52,204 nt of DNA. It comes from Clostridia bacterium. Its GTDB lineage: Bacteria > Bacillota > Clostridia > Christensenellales > SZUA-584. The DNA is taken from positions 72,976 to 125,179 of the forward strand of contig JABGQS010000004.1 in NCBI GenBank assembly GCA_018648645.1, given 5' to 3'. This document shows, piece by piece, positions 1 through 7,986 of the stretch. Under the pieces are notes generated by a model. It was not told the origin of the DNA, ran no database searches, and saw only the letters and a program-made list of their open reading frames with translations. How positions within the stretch are numbered: position 1 is the stretch's first letter; each line of letters starts with the position of its first letter. The position numbers were made by a program, and so were the translations under genes.

Positions 1-762
1 TTTGCCAACGTCCATGTATGCACTGGCAGTAAGAGCCAATGGGCCCGATACGCCTGTGTGCGTAAACAGCATTTCGCCTTGCTGCGAGTAAACATTGCGG
101 TTATTTTGCATAAGAGATAGGTTTACATTTTTGAGTGTTAGCCCAGCTAAAGCGCTTACATCCTCTTTAGTCTGCAAACCGACGAGTGATGCGGTTGGGG
201 TCTTTATAGTGTGTCCGGCAGATTTCGCAAAATCTAACCCGTCGCCGCTCGAGCCTGTTGACGGGTATGATGTGCCGCCGGTAGCGATAATTACGCTGTC
301 AAAGCGCATATCCTTACCGTCAGCAACGATGCCGACAGCACGGTTGTCCTCAATAATTAACCGCTGTACGACCACATTAAGTTTTACGTTTACGTTAACG
401 CTGTGCATTGCCTTTTTTAGCGCTGAAATTACGTCGCTCGATTTATCGGAAACGGGAAAAACGCGACCGCCACGCTCGACCTTTGTCTGCAATCCGAAGG
501 AGTTCAGCAGTTCTATTATTTGGGTGTTCGAAAATGTGTAAAAAGCGCTGTATAAAAAAGAGCTGTTAGTAACAACAGCGTCAAAAAACTCTGAAATGTC
601 TGCATCGTTTGTGATATTGCATCTGCCTTTGCCGGTGATGTAAAGCTTTCTCCCGAGCTTATCGTTCTTTTCAAAAAGAGAAACGCTGTGACCGTTAAGC
701 GCAGCAGAATAAGCAGCTATCATGCCCGCAGGACCGCCTCCTATCACGCAGATGTTCTTCAT
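1..762 (-). CDS. BaiN/HI0933-family FAD-dependent oxidoreductase (3' end outside window)
   Basis: The first 254 codons of a flavoprotein whose C-terminus lies beyond base 1. Translation of the minus strand from the ATG at 760-762 begins MKNICVIGGGPAGMIAAYSA, a dinucleotide-binding GxGxxG/A fold for FAD, followed by GRKLYITGKGRCNITN, the signature of the HI0933/BaiN (aminoacetone oxidase-like) family, and later IIATGGTSYPSTGSSGDG, the second FAD contact motif. Members are soluble flavoenzymes; the physiological substrate is generally unknown, so BaiN-type bile acid activity should not be assumed. The start codon abuts the TAA of the upstream RpiR-type regulator (763-765), so the two are almost certainly co-transcribed and translationally coupled. 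Family assignment is confident, reaction is not. Confidence 0.88.
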   Translation of the reverse strand, partial: MKNICVIGGGPAGMIAAYSAALNGHSVSLFEKNDKLGRKLYITGKGRCNITNDADISEFFDAVVTNSSFLYSAFYTFSNTQIIELLNSFGLQTKVERGGRVFPVSDKSSDVISALKKAMHSVNVNVKLNVVVQRLIIEDNRAVGIVADGKDMRFDSVIIATGGTSYPSTGSSGDGLDFAKSAGHTIKTPTASLVGLQTKEDVSALAGLTLKNVNLSLMQNNRNVYSQQGEMLFTHTGVSGPLALTASAYMDVGK

Positions 763-1626
763 TTACTCGTCATCCTTGCCCGTGTATACGTGATGCCTGT
801 GCCACAAGTCCTCCAGCATCTCGAAGTTGTGACGCAGACCGTCCTGTTTTCGCATTCCGACAAGAAGCACCAGCATATTGATAACGCTGATGGGTGCGAC
901 TATTGAGTCAACAAACAAGTTCATGTCCGTGTTGATAAAAATACACTCGTCCGCAATATCGCTTAGGGGCGATTGCTCGTTGTCGGTTATCGCGATAATT
1001 TTTGCGCCGTTCTTTTTGGCAAATGCCGCGCCGTCAAATGTGCGCGTTGAGTACCTTGGGAAGCTGATACAAACAACAACGTCGTCGTTTTTGGCATGCA
1101 TCAAGTTGCCAAACACATCGCTGAAACCAGATGTCGCAAGCTGTGCATTGTCTACTATATAGTTAAGATAGTACCATAAAAACTGTGCAAGCGGCGCGCT
1201 TGATCGCAGCCCCATTATAAACAATTTACGAGAAGAGATGATGATGTCGGCAACCTTTTCGACTTGCTTATAGTCGAGTATTGATTTTACGTGCCGCAAA
1301 CTAGTTATATCTGTTCGCAGTGACCACTTCATCAAGTCTTCTTCTGACATGTCGATCGCAAGACCCATTCTCTGTACGTTGGTGAGCCTTGTTTTTATTA
1401 GTTTTTGGAGGTTTTTTTGTAACTCGGGGTAGCCGTCAAACCCAAGTGCACAAGCAAAACGCACAACTGTCGATTCGCTAACACCAACCGTGTCACCCAG
1501 CTTTGATGCGGTAATGAAAGCGGCGGAGTCGTAGTGTTCTAAAATATATGAAGCAATGGCTTTGTGACCTTTACTCATTGTGTCTGAATGTTTTTCTATG
1601 ATTTTAATAATATCTGCGTCTTGCAT
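763..1626 (-). CDS. MurR/RpiR family transcriptional regulator
   Basis: 287 residues, usual for the family. Residues about 1-75 form the RpiR-type helix-turn-helix (KLGDTVGVSESTVVRFACAL is the recognition helix region), and residues about 125-265 form a SIS phosphosugar-binding domain (GLRSSAPLAQFLWYYL, then VVCISFPRYSTRT and IIAITDNEQSPLSDIAD, typical SIS ligand-loop sequences). Such proteins sense phosphorylated sugars or amino sugars and control their catabolism; no sugar pathway is adjacent here, so the effector cannot be inferred. The ATG at 1626 has an AGGAGG site six bases upstream. It lies 45 bases after surE, with a possible own promoter, and touches the downstream flavoprotein gene. 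Confidence 0.9.
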   Translation of the reverse strand: MQDADIIKIIEKHSDTMSKGHKAIASYILEHYDSAAFITASKLGDTVGVSESTVVRFACALGFDGYPELQKNLQKLIKTRLTNVQRMGLAIDMSEEDLMKWSLRTDITSLRHVKSILDYKQVEKVADIIISSRKLFIMGLRSSAPLAQFLWYYLNYIVDNAQLATSGFSDVFGNLMHAKNDDVVVCISFPRYSTRTFDGAAFAKKNGAKIIAITDNEQSPLSDIADECIFINTDMNLFVDSIVAPISVINMLVLLVGMRKQDGLRHNFEMLEDLWHRHHVYTGKDDE

Positions 1627-1658
1627 ATTTCCTCCTCATAGTGCGTTTCATTCGATAT

Positions 1659-1686
1659 ATTGTATCATATTCTAGGAGAAATGCAA
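1659..1686 (-). promoter_or_regulatory. Candidate SigA promoter for the RpiR-type regulator
   Basis: Reading the minus strand: TTGCAT (1681-1686), 16-base spacer, TACAAT (1659-1664). The -35 lies inside the last codons of surE. It would give a leader of roughly 25 bases before the start at 1626. Seen by eye only; read-through from surE is equally possible. Confidence 0.4.
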
Positions 1687-2451
1687 TTTTATTTTGTCAA
1701 TCTTGCAAGATAACTGCGAAATCTCTTCTTTTGCGGTCAAATCGTATTTAATCGGTGTCACAGAAGCATAGCCGCGCCTTACAAGACTCACGTCTGTGTC
1801 ATCGACAACATTGCTTTCAGTGAGCTTTCCGGCCATCCAGAAATACTTATTGCCGCGCGGGTCTACTCGAACCTCGATAGCGTCCTCATACACCGTTATG
1901 CCCTGCCTCGTTGCCCGAACACCCTTGATTTGCTCCAAAGGAAGGTCCGGTACATTAAGATTATAAAGTGTCCCATTTGGAGGACCGTCAAACAGACCCT
2001 CGTCGATAAGACGCGCAGCAACTTGTGCCACCGCATCAAAATGAACAGGTGTGTATGAGCTGACAGAAACCGATAATGCCTTGAATCCCATAATGACAGC
2101 ATCCAGCGCAGCCGCGACTGTGCCTGAGTATAGTATGTCTGAGCCTAGATTGTGTCCGTGATTTATCCCCGAAACAATCAAGTCTACCTCCCCTTTGGTT
2201 ATATGCGAAAGCCCAATCTTCGTGCAGTCCACAGGAGAGCCGTCTATCATATAGCAAGGCAGACCGCCCATCAAGTTTGGGCGCACTTTTGTGACACGAA
2301 GAGGTCTGTTAAGCGTAACAGAATGAGATGTTGCGCTTTGCTCTGTTGCCGGTGCAACTACTGTAACCTCGTGCTTTTTTGCCAATTCAGCCGCTAAAAA
2401 CCCTATACCTTTTGCGTTAATACCGTCATCGTTTATAACTAAAATCCGCAT
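1672..2451 (-). CDS. surE: 5'/3'-nucleotidase SurE
   Basis: 259 residues, normal for SurE, which dephosphorylates nucleoside 5'- and 3'-monophosphates (and short polyphosphate in some species) in the cytoplasm with a divalent metal. The N-terminus MRILVINDDG carries the metal-binding Asp8-Asp9. Ser39 sits in ATEQSATSHS, Asn97 in SGINHGHNLG, and the conserved SGTVAAA loop at 109-115 completes the active site. The ATG at 2451 is preceded by a GGAGGG site seven bases upstream. It is divergent from the NlpC/P60 gene and likely co-transcribed with the downstream RpiR-type regulator. Confidence 0.95.
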   Translation of the reverse strand: MRILVINDDGINAKGIGFLAAELAKKHEVTVVAPATEQSATSHSVTLNRPLRVTKVRPNLMGGLPCYMIDGSPVDCTKIGLSHITKGEVDLIVSGINHGHNLGSDILYSGTVAAALDAVIMGFKALSVSVSSYTPVHFDAVAQVAARLIDEGLFDGPPNGTLYNLNVPDLPLEQIKGVRATRQGITVYEDAIEVRVDPRGNKYFWMAGKLTESNVVDDTDVSLVRRGYASVTPIKYDLTAKEEISQLSCKIDKIKLHFS

Positions 2452-2578
2452 ATATCTGCCCTCCGATTCTCATTCTACAGCAGCAGTTAATTTGTGTCAA
2501 CGATTTGCGCCAAAGTAAGAATGTTGGCTTGCAACTAGGCAATTCATCCGTACTAAATTGTTATTACGACGTCAAGTA

Positions 2579-2607
2579 TTGTATTTGAGTTTGATATTAT
2601 ATATAAT
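2579..2607 (+). promoter_or_regulatory. Promoter predicting a leaderless mRNA for the NlpC/P60 gene
   Basis: TTGTAT (2579-2584), exactly 17 bases, TATAAT (2602-2607). Only six bases separate the -10 box from the ATG at 2614, so transcription should begin at or next to the start codon, and no Shine-Dalgarno sequence lies between. The downstream reading frame needs this ATG, because the lysine/arginine-rich signal peptide start lies immediately after it. Confidence 0.6.
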
Positions 2608-2613
2608 AAGTAC

Positions 2614-3555
2614 ATGAAACGAACGTTGATTAAAACTTCATTAGTTGTGGGAACCATCATGGTGGTTTTGTTAATTCTGCTCATTTCATGCTCACGGTCG
2701 CAGTTTATTCAGCAGGCAGAGCTGAATTTGGTTTCGGCGCACGTTGAGCCGCAGCCCGTGCTTGCGTCGCGCAGCTCTGTACTGCCGCAAGTAGTCATAA
2801 ATTCTAATACTGAACCTGAAACTTTGGCGAACGAGATTATACACACCCCGGAGAGCTTTTTAGCTTATTTCGGAACTCAGGAAATTGATGAAGCGTACAA
2901 AATTGTGTTGACGGATGAATTCGTAGCTGAACTTATCGTATATCAAAAAGAGAAATTCGGAAATATTTATGCTGATGAAGCGCCGCCTTTACCAGTTGTT
3001 CGAGACATATTGCTGTTTATGGAGCGCGCTGTCGGCGGTCATTATATCTTTGGCGGGCAAGGCGATGTTTTGACAACGAAGCTGCTATACAGTACAAATC
3101 GTTTATACCCCGATTATATGAACGCCGGACGGCTTGAGTATTTTCTGGAAAGAACTGTCCCTATTGGCTTCGAAGGTATTGATATCCCACCTGTTTATCC
3201 AACGGATTTTGCTTGGGATTGCAGCGGTCTTTGGTGGGATTGTGTCAACACACTTGATCTATTTGAGACGTATACCGACAGAACTGCCATGACAACGTTT
3301 GAGGACTATTGTACACCTATCACAAAAGAAGAACTGCGACCCGGTGATTTGGTTTTCTATCGGCTGCCGAGTGGTAGAATATCGCATATGGGCATTGTCG
3401 GATACGACGGGTATGTTTATGAAGCGGCAAGCGGGTTTGTAGGCGTTGTTAAGACACAATCACTAGATGTGCGAATTTACGAGGATCTCGTGCGCGGCGG
3501 TTACTTGATTTTTCCGTTGTGGAACGAGTTTGGACGCCCGACTATCTACGAATAG
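2614..3555 (+). CDS. NlpC/P60-type cell wall hydrolase, putative lipoprotein
   Basis: 313 residues. The first 26 look like a lipoprotein signal: basic MKRTLIK, a hydrophobic stretch 10-24, then lipobox-like LISC with Cys26 as the possible lipidation site. The C-terminal part (about 130-305) has NlpC/P60 features: FAWDCSGLWWDC with the catalytic Cys203, LRPGDLVFYR, and ISHMGIVGYDG with catalytic His258. Enzymes of this family cut peptide bonds in peptidoglycan stems (usually D-gamma-glutamyl-diamino acid bonds). An insertion of about 50 residues between the usual YxFGG motif (HYIFGGQG, 143-150) and the Cys makes the domain longer than standard. It stands alone, divergent from surE, and ends at a bidirectional terminator. 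Exact substrate unknown. Confidence 0.8.
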   Translation: MKRTLIKTSLVVGTIMVVLLILLISCSRSQFIQQAELNLVSAHVEPQPVLASRSSVLPQVVINSNTEPETLANEIIHTPESFLAYFGTQEIDEAYKIVLTDEFVAELIVYQKEKFGNIYADEAPPLPVVRDILLFMERAVGGHYIFGGQGDVLTTKLLYSTNRLYPDYMNAGRLEYFLERTVPIGFEGIDIPPVYPTDFAWDCSGLWWDCVNTLDLFETYTDRTAMTTFEDYCTPITKEELRPGDLVFYRLPSGRISHMGIVGYDGYVYEAASGFVGVVKTQSLDVRIYEDLVRGGYLIFPLWNEFGRPTIYE

Positions 3556-3564
3556 AGTGAAACA

Positions 3565-3604
3565 AATAAAAACAGCGTTGCAATATATCAACGCTGTTTT
3601 TTTA
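3565..3604. terminator. Bidirectional intrinsic terminator
   Basis: Perfect 12-bp stem AAAACAGCGTTG (3569-3580) with CAACGCTGTTTT (3589-3600), 8-base loop, T-run on the plus side and A-run on the other flank. It serves the NlpC/P60 gene and the convergent nnrDE operon. Confidence 0.88.
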
Positions 3605-3611
3605 GTTTTAT

Positions 3612-5099
3612 TTATTCTGTCATTTCCTTCATAACGTCGCTGACATAGAAGAGCGTGTCGAGCGCTGTCATAGAATGCTCGCCCAGCTCAAAAGCCGCTT
3701 TCTCCCCAGCCTTTCCGCAAATATACGCGCCGTAAAGTGCAGCTGTAAAGCAATCTCTTCCGCACGCCATTTGACCGCCTATAACGCCTGTCAGCACGTC
3801 TCCGCTGCCACCCTTTGCCATGCCCGGGCTTCCCGTCAGCACGAAAGCTGTTTTCATGCCGTCAGTAACGATTGTTGTTGCACCTTTTAGCAGAAGTGTA
3901 ACGTTATATTTTTTGGCGAATTGCTGAGCTTGCTGCAACGGATTGACGATTGTCTCACCGCAAAGTCTCGCAAATTCAACTATATGCGGTGTTAATACAA
4001 TGTCTCCCGCTTTGCTAAGCAGTACATTTGTGTTGCATGATATGATATTTAATGCGTCCGCGTCGAAAACTTTACGTATATCATAGTTGACAATCATGTG
4101 TTCCACAGCCTTTTTTGCACCTATGCTTTGCGATAACCCACAGCCGGATGCTAACGCACTCTTACCGCTCATCAGCTCATCAATGCCTGGTAAACAGTTT
4201 TCTGACAATGCGCCGTCTTTGTCGTCCAGTGCATAAGTCATGCACTCCGGAACGCTCGCGCTGAAAATTCCCTGCAAACTGCTAGGAACACCAATCGTCG
4301 TTATCCCGGCGCCCGACCGCAGCGCGCCTTGTGCACACATGATGCCCGCGCCCGACATGCCCTCGCTTGCAACCACGCACGCCAGCTTGCCAAAGTTACC
4401 CTTGTGCGCGTTCGTTTCTCTGCGATTTAGCGTCAACCCTTCGCTGTATGCACTCATTTCGCCGAGGTCAAACTCGCCGAGAATGCCAATCTCTTTTACG
4501 CTCAGTTCCCCTGTGTGTTTGCGTCCGGGGAATATGAAATGTCCGCTTTTGGCACAAGCAAACGTGATTGTCTCGTCCGCCATAACGGCGGTGCCAAGAA
4601 CCTTGCCGCTGTCCGCTTCAATGCCCGATGCAATATCACACGCAATAACATATGCGCCGCTGTTGTTTATATTCTCAATAACATCGGCATGCAAACCGAT
4701 AACTTCTCTGGATAGTCCAATGCCGAAAATAGCGTCAATTATGATATCGGAATCGTTGAAATTAACTTGATTAGCGTCTGAGATTTCAACTATATATTCA
4801 TTAACCGTATCTGCGTTTGTTTTGGCGTCGCCTTTCAGTTCTTGTGTTTTGCCAACGAGATACACGCGCACATTATATCCTTTTGCTTTCAGCTGGCGCG
4901 CGCACGCAAAACCGTCGCCACCGTTGTTGCCAACTCCGCAAATAACAGAAATTTTAATGTTTGCGTCAAACTTGTCGCACACGGCAGAAGTTATGCCAAA
5001 CGCTGCGTTCTCCATTAGAAGCAGTGACGGTATCATCATTTTCTCAATCATGTGGTTGTCAAGCGATTGCATCGCCATTTTAGATACTACTTTGATCAT
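3612..5099 (-). CDS. nnr: Bifunctional NAD(P)H-hydrate repair enzyme (epimerase + ADP-dependent dehydratase)
   Basis: 495 residues from the ATG at 5099, chosen because GGAGGG sits eight bases upstream; an in-frame start at 5135 would overlap acpS more and lacks a site. Residues 1 to about 215 are the NnrE epimerase (GVGNNGGDGFACAR at 55-68, then DAIFGIG and CDIASGIEADSG). Residues about 220-495 are the NnrD ribokinase-like dehydratase (MAKGGSGDVLTGVIGG, with the catalytic-region GSGD ending at residue 434). The protein repairs S- and R-NADHX/NADPHX, damaged hydrated cofactors. It overlaps acpS by 20 bases and closes the recX operon, an arrangement common in Clostridia. Confidence 0.94.
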   Translation of the reverse strand: MIKVVSKMAMQSLDNHMIEKMMIPSLLLMENAAFGITSAVCDKFDANIKISVICGVGNNGGDGFACARQLKAKGYNVRVYLVGKTQELKGDAKTNADTVNEYIVEISDANQVNFNDSDIIIDAIFGIGLSREVIGLHADVIENINNSGAYVIACDIASGIEADSGKVLGTAVMADETITFACAKSGHFIFPGRKHTGELSVKEIGILGEFDLGEMSAYSEGLTLNRRETNAHKGNFGKLACVVASEGMSGAGIMCAQGALRSGAGITTIGVPSSLQGIFSASVPECMTYALDDKDGALSENCLPGIDELMSGKSALASGCGLSQSIGAKKAVEHMIVNYDIRKVFDADALNIISCNTNVLLSKAGDIVLTPHIVEFARLCGETIVNPLQQAQQFAKKYNVTLLLKGATTIVTDGMKTAFVLTGSPGMAKGGSGDVLTGVIGGQMACGRDCFTAALYGAYICGKAGEKAAFELGEHSMTALDTLFYVSDVMKEMTE

Positions 5100-5472
5100 A
5101 TGCGCTTCCCTCCGCGATTGCCTGCGCAGCCGCAAACTCCGCTATGTGCGTAATAGATATGTGAATGTGCTCTGCGCCAATTTCCTGTGCAAGCAGTTTC
5201 GCTTTACCGTGAAGGATTATATACGGCTCACCCGATTCTTTGCGCAGCACTTCGATATCTATGAGCGGCATATCGAAAAGCCCGTAACCGAGACATTTGA
5301 GAACCGCTTCTTTTGCTGCGAAGTTTCCTGCAACAACTTCAGGGTTGCTTTTTCGTGACTCAAACATTGCGATTTCGTCGCCGGTAAAGTTTTTTGTAAA
5401 GAAAAGCTCTGTCTGCATCGCTTTTTTGATGCGCTTAACTTCTATTAAGTCGAGACCTGTACCTATGATCAT
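5080..5472 (-). CDS. acpS: Holo-[acyl-carrier-protein] synthase
   Basis: 130 residues, usual for AcpS, which transfers 4'-phosphopantetheine from CoA to the serine of acyl carrier protein. The Mg-binding residues are visible: Asp8 in IIGTGLDLIEVKRI and Glu55 in GNFAAKEAVLKCLG. The tail LLAQEIGAEHIHISITH matches the trimer-interface strand and the ISxTH motif. The start overlaps the stop of the P1 peptidase gene by four bases, and its own 3' end overlaps nnr, so the three are translationally coupled. Confidence 0.95.
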   Translation of the reverse strand: MIIGTGLDLIEVKRIKKAMQTELFFTKNFTGDEIAMFESRKSNPEVVAGNFAAKEAVLKCLGYGLFDMPLIDIEVLRKESGEPYIILHGKAKLLAQEIGAEHIHISITHIAEFAAAQAIAEGSAYDQSSI

Positions 5473-6371
5473 GATTTGCTCACCGCGTTTTCTATAGCTC
5501 TTGCCGCAACCTCTGCCCCAGCTGCTAGAATAGCGTTTATATCGCTCTTCTTTTGCCCTGTGCCAAAAGCGAAAACTGTGTCACCGTCGAACATGGTGTG
5601 CGAAGGACGAACGCTTAGCGCGATACCATCCTGCCCAAGCTGCGCTAATTTGTTTGCCTGTTCTTTGCTTAAAATAGCGTTTGTGCCGACAACGCCGATT
5701 GTTGTGTTTTTGCCCGAAAAGTCGAACTTGGCGCCTTTGAGGAGCACGTTGTACGTTTTCATACCTTTCATTCCGGCAATTTTTTCTCCATTTGTGTGGT
5801 CATATATATCGCCAAAAGCGTTTACTGCAAAACATGCCGCGACAACAATTCCGCCGCCGAGACTGATTGACGCCGTGCCAAATCCACCTTTGCCCGCTAG
5901 TAGTTTGCCTGCTGCTTTGCCTGTTGTCGCTCCGGTACCAGCACCGACTTTGCCGGTTTCAATCACGTCATTCACAGCGTTTTGGCATGCGGTGTAACCG
6001 TTATCCGCGGTTGGGCGCACGTCCGCGCTGCCTACGGCGAGGTCGAACAGCACGGCTGCGCCTACGATGGGCACCTTGGCGACTCCTGTGTCAAAGCCCT
6101 GTCCGTTTTCCTCTAGGTAGCGCATCACGCCGTCAGCGCTCGCAAGCCCAAAAGCACTGCCTCCGCTAAGCACAAATGCGTTTGCTTTTTGCACCATTGC
6201 AGTCGGTCGCATCAAATCGGTTTCGCGCGTGCCCGGAGCGCTGCCGCGCACATCTACTCCGCACACACCGCCATTGTCTATAATTACAACGCTGCAGCCC
6301 GTCTTGTTTTTCGCGTCAGTATAGTGCCCAACCGACACACCTTCTATGTCTGTGATGCTGCCTTTATACAT
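5469..6371 (-). CDS. P1 family (DmpA/S58-like) self-processing peptidase
   Basis: 300 residues with typical family sequence: ITDIEGVSVGHYTD at the N-terminus, GSAPGTRETDLMRP at 43-56, LSGGSAFGLASADGVMRYLE at 68-87 and GKVGAGTGATTGK at 140-152. P1/S58 enzymes are N-terminal nucleophile aminopeptidases that cleave themselves into two chains; the likely new N-terminal nucleophile is Thr223 (Thr224 possible) in KNTTIGVVGTNA. The substrate cannot be read from sequence. It overlaps acpS by four bases and birA by eight. Association with the two cofactor-attachment enzymes BirA and AcpS is a position observation, not proof of function. Confidence 0.87.
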   Translation of the reverse strand: MYKGSITDIEGVSVGHYTDAKNKTGCSVVIIDNGGVCGVDVRGSAPGTRETDLMRPTAMVQKANAFVLSGGSAFGLASADGVMRYLEENGQGFDTGVAKVPIVGAAVLFDLAVGSADVRPTADNGYTACQNAVNDVIETGKVGAGTGATTGKAAGKLLAGKGGFGTASISLGGGIVVAACFAVNAFGDIYDHTNGEKIAGMKGMKTYNVLLKGAKFDFSGKNTTIGVVGTNAILSKEQANKLAQLGQDGIALSVRPSHTMFDGDTVFAFGTGQKKSDINAILAAGAEVAARAIENAVSKS

Positions 6372-7098
6372 ATCCGTTCTCTCCTCTTAGCGATATTTCT
6401 CCTGCAATAAAGCGATGTAGCTCGCCATTAATATCTATCACAATTGCGCCTGTATCGTCGAACCCAATAAGCGTTCCTTTGTATTCTTGGTTTGGCGCTG
6501 TCAATGTTACAGTACCTTTTATGGCACTTCTGCGCTTGAACTCTGTCATAAACGCAGTTAAACCCTTCTGCTGATACATATCGTATCCTTCAAAAAACCC
6601 GGTCACAACACGATTACATAATACCATCTTTTGTCTTTTTGTGCGAATACCCAGCGAATCGGCCTTGCTCGACAGCTCTACGCCAAATTTTTGATTTGTG
6701 TTGATACCGATGCCACAAACAACACGCTCAACTCCTTGCGCTCCAAAAACACTTTCAGTCAGTATACCGCAGACTTTTTTCCCGTTAACCAGCACATCGT
6801 TTGGCCATTTGATAGTGCATGATACGCCGCAAACACTCTCTATCGCGTTGCAAACCACAACAGCAACCATCAATGTTATACCGGGAATTTGTGCTGCTTC
6901 AATTGTCGGGCGTATCAAAAAGCTCATGTAAAGCCCTTCGTTCAAGCTAGACTGCCAAGCTCTGCCTTTGCTGCCCTTACCGGCCGTTTGCTCATCTGCA
7001 ACAAACACAGCCTCGGCATCGCCGGCTTTTTTCGCAATATCGTTCGTCGAAGTAACGCTTCCAAGATATTTTATGTTTTCAATTGCTTTCTCGTGCAT
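6364..7098 (-). CDS. birA: Biotin--[acetyl-CoA-carboxylase] ligase
   Basis: 244 residues, a group I ligase without the N-terminal DNA-binding domain, so it should not act as the classical biotin repressor. Catalytic motifs: AGKGSKGRAWQS (39-50; the GRGRxGR adenylate-binding loop), IKWPNDVLVNGKKVCGIL (96-113) and a C-terminal SH3-like segment with YKGTLIGFDDTGAIVI. It adenylates biotin and attaches it to the biotin carrier protein of carboxylases. Its start shares one base with the end of recX, and its end overlaps the P1 peptidase. Confidence 0.94.
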   Translation of the reverse strand: MHEKAIENIKYLGSVTSTNDIAKKAGDAEAVFVADEQTAGKGSKGRAWQSSLNEGLYMSFLIRPTIEAAQIPGITLMVAVVVCNAIESVCGVSCTIKWPNDVLVNGKKVCGILTESVFGAQGVERVVCGIGINTNQKFGVELSSKADSLGIRTKRQKMVLCNRVVTGFFEGYDMYQQKGLTAFMTEFKRRSAIKGTVTLTAPNQEYKGTLIGFDDTGAIVIDINGELHRFIAGEISLRGENGYV

Positions 7099-7733
7099 CA
7101 GTCCTCATCATCCTCAGACAGTATTGTATTGATTATATCATAGTCGAATCCGCGTCTTGCAAGTGCGGAAAATATTTTAGTGCGTTTTTTGTAGGCATCC
7201 TCATTCTGATACTTTTTATTTAGCGACAATAAATGTTTTTTTGCAGCTTGCTTCTCTTCCTTACCGGACAGCGCCTGCATCACTTCTTCTAAGGTGTCGT
7301 CATCTATACCCTTTTGCTTCAGTTTATATGCGATAACTTTTCTGCCGTACCTTCCTGCTTTTATCGCACTTTGCACATACTCATTAGCGTACTCCACGTC
7401 ATTCACATATCCGTACTTGTCCAGCTTTTGCATGGCTGCATCAACAGCCTGCTCGTCTATCTTCTTGGCGATCAGCTTATGTGTCAGTTCGGCTCTTGTG
7501 CGCATTTTGAAGGACAGCAGCGATATCGCGCTGTCGAAAGCGAACTGTGTGTTGTCGCTCATCACAGCGCGTTTTAGCTCGTCCTCTGCGATTTGCTTGC
7601 CGGGCTTTATATCGAAAACTACGCAGCTGTCTGCGCTTAGCGAGCATGAGTACTCGCCGTCTATATAAACGTTGTAGCGATCCTTCTTCTTTTTTTGCGG
7701 CTCAAGCGCGCTGATTACATATGTATTGTCCAT
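7098..7733 (-). CDS. recX: Recombination regulatory protein RecX
   Basis: 211 residues, the long Gram-positive form. Helical RecX repeats are recognisable: FAFDSAISLLSFKMRTRAEL, KLIAKKIDEQAVDAAMQKLD-like spacing, then GYVNDVEYANEYVQSAIKAG and GRYGRKVIAYKLKQKGIDDD. RecX binds RecA filaments and modulates recombination and SOS. No recA is nearby. It is the first gene of the operon recX-birA-P1 peptidase-acpS-nnr. The ATG at 7733 has no visible Shine-Dalgarno sequence, and the predicted -10 box ends seven bases before it, suggesting a leaderless message. Confidence 0.88.
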   Translation of the reverse strand: MDNTYVISALEPQKKKKDRYNVYIDGEYSCSLSADSCVVFDIKPGKQIAEDELKRAVMSDNTQFAFDSAISLLSFKMRTRAELTHKLIAKKIDEQAVDAAMQKLDKYGYVNDVEYANEYVQSAIKAGRYGRKVIAYKLKQKGIDDDTLEEVMQALSGKEEKQAAKKHLLSLNKKYQNEDAYKKRTKIFSALARRGFDYDIINTILSEDDED

Positions 7734-7740
7734 AATACTA

Positions 7741-7769
7741 ATTATATATCAATTCTTAAGAAACGAAAA
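7741..7769 (-). promoter_or_regulatory. Candidate promoter of the recX operon (leaderless)
   Basis: On the minus strand TATAAT lies at 7741-7746, with a weak TTTTCG (7764-7769) 17 bases upstream. The seven bases TAGTATT separate the -10 from the ATG, so the transcript would start at the start codon. Strength depends almost entirely on the -10 box. Confidence 0.45.
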
Positions 7770-7925
7770 GTGTCTATTTATTGCTATTTCGAACGATACG
7801 AGTAACTATGCAACCTTTTTTTCTAACGTTTTCTCTGCTATTTCTTTATTATTCATTCCAATTGCTAATATATCTTAATTATTGCAGTTTCTCAGATATT
7901 TATATATGCTTTTTCATTTGGTACC

Positions 7926-7954
7926 TTGCGTTGTGTGGTAGCGTGTGTTACTAT
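7926..7954 (+). promoter_or_regulatory. Promoter of the PadR-DUF1700-DUF4097 operon
   Basis: TTGCGT (7926-7931), 17-base spacer, TACTAT (7949-7954), leaving about 25 bases of leader before the TTG start at 7987 with an AGGAGGT site. PadR regulators commonly repress their own promoter, but no clear palindrome was identified here. Confidence 0.55.
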
Positions 7955-7986
7955 GTATTCATCAAATAATTATAGGAGGTGCAAAT

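Noticed and set aside
7781-7969. 62-codon hydrophobic plus-strand frame upstream of padR
   Set aside because: Phe/Leu/Tyr-rich because the region is AT-rich; no ribosome binding site at its start and it overlaps the padR promoter.
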